DNA of 64,000 bases, from contig NZ_RJZE01000007.1 of the NCBI RefSeq assembly GCF_003986935.1, forward strand, positions 124,001 to 188,000, read 5' to 3'. Numbering within the stretch: position 1 is the stretch's first letter; each line of letters opens with the position of its first letter. The position numbers and the translations under genes are program-made. The DNA comes from Paraburkholderia kururiensis JCM 10599 = LMG 19447. Its GTDB lineage: Bacteria > Pseudomonadota > Gammaproteobacteria > Burkholderiales > Burkholderiaceae. The notes beneath the pieces are model-generated. The model ran no database searches, was not told the origin of the DNA, and saw only the letters and a list, made by a program, of their open reading frames with translations. Positions 9,501 through 17,282 of this stretch are shown one piece after another.

Positions 9501-12000
9501 CCCTACGTACCTGGTCAACAATCCTGCTTCGCAGGTAATCGCCAGCATGGGGCCGGCGCAATTAATCGCGAATCTGCCGGCTAACCTGCAGCCATCGTCG
9601 AGCATCTTCTACTACGATCCGTTCACCGAGGACCAGGTCCTCCAGCAGGCTGCACTCAACCAGACGGGGCAGGCCAGCTTCATCAGCGGGCTCACGTACG
9701 ACAGCCAGAACCAGAAGTCGGTCACCGATCAGGAAAAGTCGGTCCTGTACGCCAACGCGATCCAGTACGCCGAATCGCACAACGTTGCTCTCGGTACGGC
9801 GCTCTCACAGCAGCAGATCGCGTCGCTGGACGCGCCCATGCTCTGGTACGTCGAGGAGACAGTGCCTGAGCCGGGATGCACGGCAACGGGCACCGTCAGC
9901 TGCCCGACCGTGAACGCGCTGATGCCGCAGGTCTACCTGCCGCAAAACTATGCCGTCGTCGAGCACGACGGCACGATTACCGGCCAGAACGTGACGCTCA
10001 CAGCCAGCAACGGCGGCACGATCACCAACACCGGCACTATCACGGCGACGGATTCACTGAGCGTCAATGCCGGAACGCTGACAAACCAGCAACGCTCCAC
10101 GGACATCGGTACGCAGTACACGATGGTCGGCCCTTACGGGCTTCTCACGACCACGGGAACCGTCACCCAGCAGGGCGGCTTTATGTCCGCCGGCAATTAC
10201 GATCTGAACGTCGACAGGCTGGAACAGATCGGCGGTGCACTCCAGAAGCTGTCGTCCGATGGTTCGATCGATACGGCAGGCACTACCCAGCAGCTTGCAG
10301 CGCTCAAGGCGGAGCTTGGCAGCAGCTTCGTGCAGGGCACTGCAAGCAACGACCTCCACACAAGCTTCACGTCGCTCGCGGACAGCCCGGGTGCGTTCGA
10401 GATGATAGGCATGGCTGTCACGGTTGTCGTGGCGTCGTTCATCACGGCGGGATTGGCGGGTGCCATGATGGGTCCCGCCATGGCGGGCACGGTGGGCGGC
10501 TCGATGGTCTCTGCTGGCGCCGCGGGATTCGTGGGCAGCGCCGTGTCGCAGGCCAGTACCGGTCAGTTCAGCTTTACGACGGCGCTGGAAGGCGGAGCGG
10601 TGGGAGCCGTCACAGCGGGGCTGACGAACGGCATCACGTATTCCGCCGACAATGGCTTTGGCTGGTCAGGGCTTGGTGCGAAGATCAGCGACAACAGCCT
10701 GTCGGCGCTGGCTGGAGTGAAGAACGTCGGCGGCGTGCTTGTCCCTCAGGCAGGCGCCACGACGGCATCGACCATCGGTCAGGTGGCTGTGGCGATGGGA
10801 GCGGAAGCCACGATCCAGGCGGGAGTGCAGACCGCCATCCAGGGCGGCAGCTTCCTTACGAACCTGCGCAACTCCGCGGTGAGTGACCTTGCGGCCGCAG
10901 CGGCCTACGGTATAGGTAATGCCGCCAACGTACAGGGTTCCCCGATTGCTGTCGGCACGCCTGGCTATTGGCTCGCCCACGCCGCATTGGGCTGCGCGGC
11001 CAGCGCGGCAGAGGGCACCGGCTGCGCGGGCGGTGCCATTGGCGGAGCCGTGTCGGCCGGGCTGAACCCGATCATCGATGCAAAGGGGGATATCCCGGCG
11101 GCCGCATTGACGGCGATCGAAACGATGGTAAGTGGCAGCATCGCGGGTGCGTTTGGCTTTAATGTTCAGGGATCGATGACGGCCGCGCAGAACGAGACGC
11201 TGAACAACTGGCTGAATCACGTCCGAACCAACCCGATGTTCTACTCCGAGCAGGAGCGGTACAACAATGCCGTTGCTGCTGGAGACCGATCAACAGTGGC
11301 TAGCTTGGACGCACTATCGCAGCAACGGGATGCCGACCTTGCCAGCGCGTGCGCCGGAGGGTTTGGTAGCGCTGCTTGTCAGACACAGGTGATCGCTGCG
11401 CTCGCAGGGGGAAATAACGTCCAGTTCCTTAACGGGACGGCCTATGCCTTCGATCCCAATGGGCCGGCGATTACTGCCAGTGGTGCGCAGCCCTCACCCA
11501 TGGCGGCTGCAACCCTGAACAACATGTTGGGCAGTCCGTTCGCGGCGATTATTGGCGGGGCGATGTACGCGACTGGATCGCCGACGAACGCCTACTACGG
11601 CTCCCAGCTCGGCGTTGCGCTGGATGGCATTGCGGCCGGACTGGCGGGCTGGCAGCCCGCCAAGGCTCCGCGAACGCAGTCGTACGCATCTCCTGGTAGC
11701 GGAGACGCTGCAATTATCGCAGACGGTCCGATATCGACGTACGATACGTCCATCACAAAGCGAGGAAGCGAATACCTGAACGTAGAGACGAACGTGACTG
11801 CAGATCAATTCCAAGCGAATCTGATTTCGAACGGGTATAGCGTTATGAGTCAAGGCGTCAACAAGAACGGCCCTTTCACCGTCCTCAACAATGGCGCTTC
11901 GACATATACGGTCTACACACGCACGACGACCGGCAAAGCCGGAGCGCAATATTTTGGGCCTGGAGGCGTGTCGGCAAAGATTTCCTTTAAGCCGCAGTAG
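3547..12000 (+). CDS. Large CdiA/FhaB-type two-partner secretion exoprotein with C-terminal toxin domain
   Basis: The 2817-residue TpsA protein is exported by a TpsB pore and probably displayed as a fibre that delivers its C-terminus into neighbouring cells. An extended signal peptide (hydrophobic core at 42-58, cleavage near AHA at 63-65) precedes the TPS/haemagglutination domain, which has the NPNG motif at 179-182. Then come about 1100 residues of beta-helix repeats rich in glycine, asparagine, serine and threonine. A segment near 2020-2110 (DPFTEDQ to PMLWYVEE) matches the conserved linker of CdiA proteins, followed by a second repeat block and an alanine/glycine-rich pre-toxin region (about 2255-2690). 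The last roughly 110 residues (from APRTQSYAS, 2707 on) are coded by lower-GC DNA and are the likely toxin. I see no VENN and no Burkholderia-type NxxLYN boundary motif. A putative immunity gene starts 17 bp downstream. The toxin activity is unknown. Confidence 0.88.
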   Translation: MRTTGKDILRRAMQRTAARDSARFACAEDLNTARPALWRRVTAAVMVVVTYFAPAVFSADATAHAAPIVDPRAPIAFQPTITQSSAGVPVINIPAPNSQGISASQFQNLSVGSEGLIFNNSLVPGTSLIGGQVGANPNLGGRTASIILAQVTSTGSQYASVIAGPLEIFGNSASLIIANPNGVSVPGGTALTNISNLTLTTGTPQFITAAGGTPTDFAHAGALAWSVNGGNISINGPPGNDGTPGAGIEGTVGNIDLIGETVSLSAPLNANNRVNIVTGDQLVTPTSSGTTGTTWATSSNGSANTATSSGAVAIDASRYGSVTSGQVYIVSTAAGMGVNMQGSLAATAGNVTVTSNGDIVVGGTSATGNVSLASQGNSTVSGTGVANQNYTVSATGDINVTGSASAGQDATLSAGGNLNAASVAANGNSTLTAGNSMTVGSVSGQNLSLKTTTGDITVSSGLTAPGTIAANAGRDLTVNGAVNGGSTVDLTAARNAAINGAVSGVGDTAIIAQAGTANVSGSATGNGALTVSSAQGTTLGGTAQAQGPVTISSQSGSVTGSGNVASSNDAVSITAGQDIGLTGSVQAGTTVTANAGRNASFGGTMTAPGAISVTAGGNSTLGGNATSGSTLTVTSGGSTAISGSAASVGDMSLAANGGTLSTTGSVTTLGNFTANGQQGVNLGGDVSSQGNAQIGSSAGSVTVAGTLTTPGTATISAGQDVTVSGNAHSGGSTSITATRDVTLNGGLEADGTSNATVTAGRDITGSGAVGVANDTMLSAGRNIGITGAIQTGNNLAATAGTDLSVGATTAVGNETLTATNGGATLGGNALSGGAMNVTAGTGISAQGSVQSLGDLAMNAKGGDLTAAGAVSTAGNATLNTSGTLNLNGQTTVSKDATLTAANITTQGVAVGGNLNATATQDLNTSAGQLNATYSSSAPALSVNGDATLKGANVTTANAVIGGTYSATGTTGLTTGGTAAYMGNATLAGGTVTNVGSQMAKGNLTVSGSNVSNQGSLSSLATTTVNAANLTNTGTIYGPTSAINVSGGTTNTGGLLATSALNLVTGALNNNSGLIYTGDVNNPGAAAGDVTVTVNGGNGTFNNTNGQILAQHNLTLNLPNQAFDPSAAASGTLNLGNVLTINAQQLNNSGTWAMPGNNVSINAAQGFTNTGTISKSGDITLSTSGTLSNSGTITAGNNVNLSGTVVNQAGGTIHADNDVNLTGVTTNAGTVSAVRDVNVNGSSYDNSGAVTAAGRNFSANLSGDLANIGGTITAQNDVTINAANVLNSRAGANSTTTYSIGTTINAAGLGAVLLSAPLGSLTLDDFRTGQDGSSVDNSAVITGRVGDLQPAGTTTTTAPDLSAGTLYGIALPTVTRTITTTQPSGAAGVIAAGHDLSIATGNLNNHGSTISAGNNVTLKVASLDNGGDPGVTTITDSIDAASYAAFLTQLKAAYQAGTLQALDGPTGPGYSLGAQFDAFTETLNIFTNTPPPAGQTSTLTTWTSQNAGQIVAGNNLSLTGTGGGLTNAGNLYAAQDLVISASSFTNQGYHTSNLTSTAGCAAGVSQDQCGMFGANLDGFTSLPWTFQRPGQVFTNPYTVGFQRQYVFGSNYRGWVPGNDGSAIYGDQTSTQSYSYTQTNNTVFAGRDLIITAPTVSNTYGNLLAGRDVVIGGSGTSRDNTNPASPQTTLTQAGSLTNSSGNIQAGRDMALAVASLVNTLSAPAQIYQNYGTTARYGCSGASYDVCDAFVDVQSGDASTITANRNLSISAGTVTNTGSLITAGSQATVTASSSITNQDQTLNAYWHDAFYGGVVGGSMPPDNFGCGTSGNCSTLFGSAYRSGDGVQPPTPYQSLPGTIQASSLTVTAGGALQNSGNVMGQQVSLTGASLVNGLTSPGAYTPQPTASQQVIPLGPPGVPVLASAALNGANGVNGAVFQPSSIRSTVGLSAGTAIAGQSVGVPGSPAVSRAGVPSMSSVQTVNGQVAVSPTYLVNNPASQVIASMGPAQLIANLPANLQPSSSIFYYDPFTEDQVLQQAALNQTGQASFISGLTYDSQNQKSVTDQEKSVLYANAIQYAESHNVALGTALSQQQIASLDAPMLWYVEETVPEPGCTATGTVSCPTVNALMPQVYLPQNYAVVEHDGTITGQNVTLTASNGGTITNTGTITATDSLSVNAGTLTNQQRSTDIGTQYTMVGPYGLLTTTGTVTQQGGFMSAGNYDLNVDRLEQIGGALQKLSSDGSIDTAGTTQQLAALKAELGSSFVQGTASNDLHTSFTSLADSPGAFEMIGMAVTVVVASFITAGLAGAMMGPAMAGTVGGSMVSAGAAGFVGSAVSQASTGQFSFTTALEGGAVGAVTAGLTNGITYSADNGFGWSGLGAKISDNSLSALAGVKNVGGVLVPQAGATTASTIGQVAVAMGAEATIQAGVQTAIQGGSFLTNLRNSAVSDLAAAAAYGIGNAANVQGSPIAVGTPGYWLAHAALGCAASAAEGTGCAGGAIGGAVSAGLNPIIDAKGDIPAAALTAIETMVSGSIAGAFGFNVQGSMTAAQNETLNNWLNHVRTNPMFYSEQERYNNAVAAGDRSTVASLDALSQQRDADLASACAGGFGSAACQTQVIAALAGGNNVQFLNGTAYAFDPNGPAITASGAQPSPMAAATLNNMLGSPFAAIIGGAMYATGSPTNAYYGSQLGVALDGIAAGLAGWQPAKAPRTQSYASPGSGDAAIIADGPISTYDTSITKRGSEYLNVETNVTADQFQANLISNGYSVMSQGVNKNGPFTVLNNGASTYTVYTRTTTGKAGAQYFGPGGVSAKISFKPQ

Positions 12001-12017
12001 CCGGCGGATTTATTGAA

Positions 12018-12620
12018 ATGGTGACGATGGATATGGGCGCACGATTGGCTGCATTTGGAAACACAAAAAGATCGATTAGCTGCGATACTCTATTGCCGGA
12101 GCTTGTCTTCGCTGGAGTGTGGTGCCGATTTCTTTTTTTTGAATCGGATCGTATCTTTGGTAACCATTTTATCGGGGCAGTCGACGAGCTCATGCGCCTG
12201 GAGGGCGCGTCAGTTTCGTGCCTGGTCAATCTTGATTTGACGCCTGTCTTTGCATTCGAGAGCACTGCAGCGATCTACATAGATCAAGCTACAACCAACG
12301 AAGAATATAGTGCGGCGCTACGTTCAGGCGGTCCGCAGAGTGGGTGGCTTTACAGAGTAGACCGATATGCCTGTGCTTCTGACGTTGGCGCATGGTGCAT
12401 TTATTGCGAGAAGAGCAACGATGTTGCGGTAATCGCATTACGCAACGATGCGGATTACAAGCGATTTCGTGATGCGCTAGACCGTCTTTGGGCAAAACCC
12501 ATTGAAGAATTGGTCGATGGGGGGGGCGCACCGCTGTTTCCATTTGATCACTTGGTGCCCAAGTGGCGAAAAGGATTGCTCGACAACTATGGAAACGACC
12601 AGCAGCGCAACGATCAATGA
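12018..12620 (+). CDS. Putative cognate immunity protein of the large exoprotein toxin
   Basis: The 200-residue protein begins 17 bp after the exoprotein stop codon, the position of the immunity gene in Burkholderia-type CDI loci, and is coded by similarly GC-poor DNA. It has no signal peptide, so it should act in the cytoplasm by binding the incoming toxin domain. Visible landmarks are an early hydrophobic stretch (LPELVFAGVWCRFLFFE), a mid-protein block around GWLYRVDRYAC, and WCIYCEKSNDVAVIAL. No known family is recognised. A second ATG nine bases downstream (12027) is an equally possible start. The assignment rests on position, size and composition; a binding or protection test would be decisive. 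Confidence 0.6.
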   Translation: MVTMDMGARLAAFGNTKRSISCDTLLPELVFAGVWCRFLFFESDRIFGNHFIGAVDELMRLEGASVSCLVNLDLTPVFAFESTAAIYIDQATTNEEYSAALRSGGPQSGWLYRVDRYACASDVGAWCIYCEKSNDVAVIALRNDADYKRFRDALDRLWAKPIEELVDGGGAPLFPFDHLVPKWRKGLLDNYGNDQQRNDQ

Positions 12621-12732
12621 TAATCCACTGTAAATTTCCATCAAAAGGTCTTAGTGCGTCCTGCTGCCTGATGAAAAGAACAAAAGGTGTGCGGCGCGAA
12701 ATGGGCGGGTCAGGATAGTAAAACGATTTAAT

Positions 12733-13271
12733 GTGGGAAGGTATCGGTATTCAATTAATCGTTGTGCCGATGAAATGATGACAGGCGAACCTATTTGGCA
12801 TAGCCGGGCAATGGCGAGTGTCAATGAAAAGTTCATATGGATCGCGCCACAATCTGGATATCGGATGGCTGTGCTCGATCTATTGGCTACGGAGCGTTTG
12901 CTAGCGCCACATGCTGGTGACGACGCGGTTGGTGATGCAATTAAAGGAGCGATCGCTGAAAGTAGATTTCTCTCGCTTGAAGAGGCGCGTGGCTTTCAGG
13001 AAATAGCGGATTCGCTCTATCCCCAGTGGATAGAGCGCTTGATGCTTCGTTACAACTATAAAAGCAAGCAGGCGCTATTTAAAAAATGAGGCGCTGTAAT
13101 ATTGTCAAGAAAGATAAGGTGTTGGTGATATCTCCATCTCATCATAATCGCCTGGATAGTTGGAGTCGGAGTAAGGTCGACGGCATTGAGGATGTGGTTA
13201 TTCCGGCCGATAGTTCTGAAATTGATGTTGGAGCGGCACTTCGTCTTGCTTTCAGTCGATGCACTGGTTAG
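12733..13271 (+). pseudogene. CDI immunity gene (former DUF1436 family), frameshifted at an A6 tract
   Basis: Two abutting frames together spell one protein of about 180 residues that resembles the CDI immunity family formerly called DUF1436. The first part (GTG start at 12733, stop at 13087-13089) contains FIWIAPQSGYRMAVLDLL and ESRFLSLEEARGF and ends NYKSKQALFKK. The second (ATG at 13086 to 13271) has the family's C-terminal signature ISPSHHNRLDSWSR and ends IGAALRLAFSRC-like (DVGAALRLAFSRCTG). The break lies at six A residues (13081-13086). One extra A would restore FKKMRRCNIV and a single frame. The halves overlap in ATGA, so termination-reinitiation could still make two polypeptides. It may be a decayed orphan immunity gene or a sequencing error in the homopolymer. 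Confidence 0.7.
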
Positions 13272-13337
13272 GCGCGTTACCTTAAGCCAACTGAAGTAAC
13301 GGCACGCCGGCGCGGCGGAGTAGCAGGAAATGAACGG

Positions 13338-15419
13338 ATGAAAAAAATGAAACAAACGGGGCAGGCACCAGAGGACGGCGCCCGCCGCGTCTTGGTAGTG
13401 GCTTTGCTGTGGGCGGGCGCATTGTGGCTGACGGGCATCGCACAGGCCGCCGGCATCGTCGCCGACGGCGGCACTGCGACCTCGGTGAGCACAGCCGCTA
13501 ACGGCCACCAGACGGTTGCCATCGCCCCCGCCACAGGCGGCGTCTCGCACAACACCTATTCGTCGTTCAACGTGTCGTCCGCCGGCGCCGACCTGAACAA
13601 CACCGGCATCAACGCCCGCACGATCGTTAACGAGGTGACCAGCACGAACCCGTCGCTCATCCAGGGGGCGATCGCCGTGCTCGGCCCGCGCGCGAACGTG
13701 ATCCTGGCGAATCCCAGCGGCATTACCGTGGATGGCGGCAGCTTCGTGAACGCCGGCCACGTGGTGCTGTCGACGGGGCAGGTGAGTTTCAGCGACCTCA
13801 CGCTCTCGCCGGGCAACATCCAGCGCAACGTCGTGCTCGCCACCAGCGGCGGCACCATCACGATCGGTCCCGGAGGCCTGTCCGGCACGCTGGTGAACCT
13901 CGATCTCGTGGCGAAACGCCTCGCGGTCAACGGCCCGGTCACAAACGACTTCACCAGCTCGGCGGGCGGCGTGCGCGCCACCATCGGCAGCAGCACGACC
14001 ACCTGGGATACCGGCTTCTCGCCTTCGGACAACGGCCACGACTGGCTCATCGGCACCACGAATCCGGGCAGCGCGGGCTCGGGGCTTGCCGTCGACATCA
14101 CGGCCGCCGGCGGCCTGACGGGCGGCCGCGTGCAGCTCATCGTGACCGACCAGGGCGCTGGGGTGCGCAATCTCGGCAAACTGTACGCGAGCGCGGGCGA
14201 CGTGGTGGTCTCAGGCACCGGCGACATCACCACGGTGGACGGCTCCATCCGGGCCGAACACGACGTCGCCCTCACCACGCCCGGCACCGTCTCGCTGCAG
14301 GGCGCGCAGATGACCGCGGCGAACAGCATCACGGTGAAGACCGGCTCGATGGCGCTTTCCGACGACGCCACAGGCCCCTCGACGCTGGCCGCCGCAGCCG
14401 GATCGGTCAGCCTCACCGCAACAGGTGACATCTCGAACACCGGCAGCGTGATCCAGGCCGGCGGCGTCGCGGCGGACGGTACGGCCACGGGCGGCAACAT
14501 CACGCTCACCGCGGGCGGCAGCATCACGAACCGCTCGACGCATGACAACCTCGGCATCGTCTTCGCCGCGAACGGCGATGCCCAGCTCACCGCCCAGGGC
14601 GACATCGTCAACGACAACGCCCGCATCCTCTCCAACCAGGGCGTGACGCTCGCCGCGCAGGGCGATGTGCTCAACATCATCGACCACACGGGCGGCACCA
14701 ATGGCGGACAGCCCGTCGCGTACTCACGTCAGGGCGGCAGCTTCCTGTTCCTGACCCACACCACCAGCGGTTTCGACGTTGACTACGGCACCGTGACCGA
14801 GCCGTCGCAGCTGGCGTACATCGCCTCGACGGCGGGGCCCGTCACGATCTCCGGGCACAACGTCACCAACTCGGGCGGCATCATCCAGTCGAACGGCGGC
14901 GACATCACGATCCACGCGGACGATGCCTTCACCAACGCCGCCGTGTTCTCCGGGCAGGCAAGCTACTCGCGAGGCTGCTGGATCTTCTGCCACGCGAGTG
15001 CATCGAGCACGGTGCAGCCGTATGGCGGCACGATCCAGTCGGGCAGCAACATCGCGATCACCGCGGGGAGCGTGGCGCGCAACATCGGCGGAAACGTGTT
15101 CGCGCAGGGCGACATCGACGTCACCGCACCCGTCACCTACGCGCAGGGCGTGACGGGCTACTCGGCGATCAGCCAGCAGCGCGGCTTCAAGGCGTTCTTC
15201 GGCAGTACGTGGGCGCAGATCATCGCGGCCGACGTCGGGGGCGGGTTCGCCGCGAACGGCGCCGTGCACCTGACGGGCGACGCGATCATCGACGGCGGCT
15301 CGATCAGCGCGCAGAAAGGCGTCTCCGCCACCGGCACCATCACGACGGTGCGCGCGCCGTCGCGCACGCCGGTGCAGATCGGCCAGCACCTGGGACTGAC
15401 GACGTGGATCGGATACTGA
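13338..15419 (+). CDS. Second, short TpsA haemagglutinin-type exoprotein without toxin domain
   Basis: The 693-residue secreted protein has an N-terminal signal peptide (hydrophobic core VLVVALLWAGALWLTGIAQA, cleavage near residue 38) and a TPS domain with the NPSG motif at 125-128, followed by QGDI/AQGDV-type beta-helix repeats to the C-terminus. A cysteine pair in GCWIFC (about residues 550-555) may form a surface disulphide. There is no pre-toxin region and no immunity-like gene follows, so the protein is more likely an adhesin or accessory fibre than a toxin carrier. Its stop codon overlaps the next gene's ATG by one base, so the TpsB protein is surely its partner. The start was chosen because the signal peptide follows directly and an AGGAAA box lies upstream. 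Confidence 0.85.
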   Translation: MKKMKQTGQAPEDGARRVLVVALLWAGALWLTGIAQAAGIVADGGTATSVSTAANGHQTVAIAPATGGVSHNTYSSFNVSSAGADLNNTGINARTIVNEVTSTNPSLIQGAIAVLGPRANVILANPSGITVDGGSFVNAGHVVLSTGQVSFSDLTLSPGNIQRNVVLATSGGTITIGPGGLSGTLVNLDLVAKRLAVNGPVTNDFTSSAGGVRATIGSSTTTWDTGFSPSDNGHDWLIGTTNPGSAGSGLAVDITAAGGLTGGRVQLIVTDQGAGVRNLGKLYASAGDVVVSGTGDITTVDGSIRAEHDVALTTPGTVSLQGAQMTAANSITVKTGSMALSDDATGPSTLAAAAGSVSLTATGDISNTGSVIQAGGVAADGTATGGNITLTAGGSITNRSTHDNLGIVFAANGDAQLTAQGDIVNDNARILSNQGVTLAAQGDVLNIIDHTGGTNGGQPVAYSRQGGSFLFLTHTTSGFDVDYGTVTEPSQLAYIASTAGPVTISGHNVTNSGGIIQSNGGDITIHADDAFTNAAVFSGQASYSRGCWIFCHASASSTVQPYGGTIQSGSNIAITAGSVARNIGGNVFAQGDIDVTAPVTYAQGVTGYSAISQQRGFKAFFGSTWAQIIAADVGGGFAANGAVHLTGDAIIDGGSISAQKGVSATGTITTVRAPSRTPVQIGQHLGLTTWIGY

Positions 15420-17272
15420 TGCTGGCCATGCGTGCACGTAGCCGGCAGAACCGGTACCTGATCCTGCTGGTGACGCTGGCCATGCTGCCCATCCTGTTCG
15501 TGGCGCTGCCGGCGTTCGCACAGACGCCGCCGGCGGCTCCTCCGGCACTCCCGCCCGGCGCGGCACCGCGGCCCATCCAGGACCCCGGCCAGCAGCTGAT
15601 CGACGAGCAGCGCGAACAGGCGCGCCAGCGCCAGCTCACCCAGCCGCCCGCGTCGATCTCGGTGGCGCCGCAGGCGCCGGAGACGACGCTCGACATCCCG
15701 GTCGACACGCCGGTCGACCAGATTGTGGAGACCGGTCCCACCTTCCCGGTCAGCCGCATCGTGCTCGCTGAACAGGACGGCAAACCGTACACGCCGCTGC
15801 CCGGCGTGCCGCGCGCGAAGCTCGACGCCATCGTCGCGCCGTTCACCGGCCATGCGCTGGGCTCGCACCGCGTCAACGTGCTGCTGAAACGCCTGACCGA
15901 CGCCTTCGTCGCCGAAGGCTACGTCACCACACGCGCACTGCTTGGTCCGCAGAACCTTGGCTCCGGCACGCTGACGGTGACCATCCAGGTGGGCCGCATC
16001 GGCGGCTTCAGGGTGAACGGCGAGCCGGTCCACCGCCTGAAGAAGAACGAGAAGGCGGCTGGCGGCGGCTGGCTCACGGATGCCGGCTACGAAAACGCCT
16101 TCCCCGCTGCTCCCGGCGACGCACTGCGGCTGGAGGACATCGACCAGGGCGTCTCGCAGATCAACCGGCTGCGCCGCAACCAGGCCGAGGTGCAGATCCT
16201 GCCGGGCCAGAGTCCCGGCGAGTCGGTGGTGGCGGTCGGCAACCGGTCTGGTGACAGGCTCTACTACAGCCTGGGTGTCGACAACTACGGCAGCTCCACG
16301 ACCGGCGTGACCCGCTACCGGGCCGGGGTCGAGGCAGACAACCTGACCGGCCTGCAGGAGTCGCTGAGCCTGAACTTCATCGACAGCCTGGACAGCAACG
16401 CGCTCGTGGGGTCGCTCGCCATCCCGTTCGGGCGACATACCTTCAGCTACACGCTGTCGGACTCCGAATACCAGCAGGTAGTGGGTACCACCGCGCTGCT
16501 GTGGGGCCGCACGCTGAGCCACATCCTGGGCTGGAACTACACGCTGCTGCGCTCGCAGGCCGACATCGTGAACCTCGATGCGACGCTGTCGTGGCGGCGC
16601 ACGGACCGCGAGCTGAACGGCAGCATCGACCTGAACCCGCAGCGCATTGCGGTGCTGCGCACGGGCGCGAACTGGCTGCACAAATTCGCGCTCAACGGAT
16701 CGGCGGGCAACGTCACGCTCGATGGCGGCGTATCGCAGGGGCTGCCGTGGCTGGAAGCCGATCACGACGCACACGGCATCGCGCGCACCGATGCGCACAG
16801 CCAGTTCACGAAGTTCGACATGACGGCCACCTACACGCTGCCGCTGCCGGCCTTCTCACGGATGCAACTGGCGTACCGCGGCGCGCTGGGCGGCCAGTAC
16901 ACGAACGTGGCGCTGTTCGGCTCGGAGCAGCTGTACCTGGGCAGCATGGACACGATCCGCGGCTTCCGCTCGGGCGAGATTGCGGGCGACCGGGGCATCT
17001 GGTCGCGCAACGAACTCGCGTGGGTGAACGCGCCCGCGTGGCACGATGGCCGCGTCGAACCCTACGTGTTTCTCGATGCGGGCAAGGCGAATCTCGTCGC
17101 GGTGCCCGGTTTCCCGTCGCTGGTAGGGGTAGGCGCGGGCCTGCGCGCGCAGTGGCAGTGGCATAAACAGATGCTGTCGGGTGAACTGCTTGCCGGACGC
17201 GCACTCACGCAGCCGGCCGTCCTCGGGCCGAAGGCGACCCTCGTTCTTGGAACACTCAACTGGACCTACTGA
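15419..17272 (+). CDS. TpsB outer-membrane transporter (ShlB/FhaC/CdiB family)
   Basis: The 617-residue outer-membrane beta-barrel recognises TPS domains through periplasmic POTRA domains and exports TpsA proteins. Residues 1-36 form the signal peptide, followed by a proline/glutamine-rich linker and a POTRA region (about 105-205, starting at TGPTFPVSRIVL). The barrel then carries the conserved IRGF motif near residue 512 (the VRGY loop-6 signature) and FLDAG near 552. It ends in an aromatic residue (NWTY), as expected for BAM substrates. The start overlaps the stop of the short tpsA gene by one base. With no other tpsB in the window, it probably serves both this protein and the large CdiA-like one, but that is inference. 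Confidence 0.9.
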   Translation: MLAMRARSRQNRYLILLVTLAMLPILFVALPAFAQTPPAAPPALPPGAAPRPIQDPGQQLIDEQREQARQRQLTQPPASISVAPQAPETTLDIPVDTPVDQIVETGPTFPVSRIVLAEQDGKPYTPLPGVPRAKLDAIVAPFTGHALGSHRVNVLLKRLTDAFVAEGYVTTRALLGPQNLGSGTLTVTIQVGRIGGFRVNGEPVHRLKKNEKAAGGGWLTDAGYENAFPAAPGDALRLEDIDQGVSQINRLRRNQAEVQILPGQSPGESVVAVGNRSGDRLYYSLGVDNYGSSTTGVTRYRAGVEADNLTGLQESLSLNFIDSLDSNALVGSLAIPFGRHTFSYTLSDSEYQQVVGTTALLWGRTLSHILGWNYTLLRSQADIVNLDATLSWRRTDRELNGSIDLNPQRIAVLRTGANWLHKFALNGSAGNVTLDGGVSQGLPWLEADHDAHGIARTDAHSQFTKFDMTATYTLPLPAFSRMQLAYRGALGGQYTNVALFGSEQLYLGSMDTIRGFRSGEIAGDRGIWSRNELAWVNAPAWHDGRVEPYVFLDAGKANLVAVPGFPSLVGVGAGLRAQWQWHKQMLSGELLAGRALTQPAVLGPKATLVLGTLNWTY

Positions 17273-17282
17273 AGGCACAACG

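Noticed and set aside
10900-12000. VENN or NxxLYN motif marking the toxin boundary in the large exoprotein
   Set aside because: Looked for in the C-terminal 400 residues; none present.
13075-13095. Programmed -1 ribosomal frameshift in the split immunity gene
   Set aside because: The sequence TTT AAA AAA TGA does not give a standard X XXY YYZ heptamer in the right phase (the base before the two AAA codons is T), and no downstream stimulatory hairpin was seen; a lost A or reinitiation is simpler.
13272-13337. Weak inverted repeat GTTACCTT/AAGTAAC between the broken immunity gene and the short tpsA
   Set aside because: Imperfect, no T-run and low stability; not sufficient to call a terminator.
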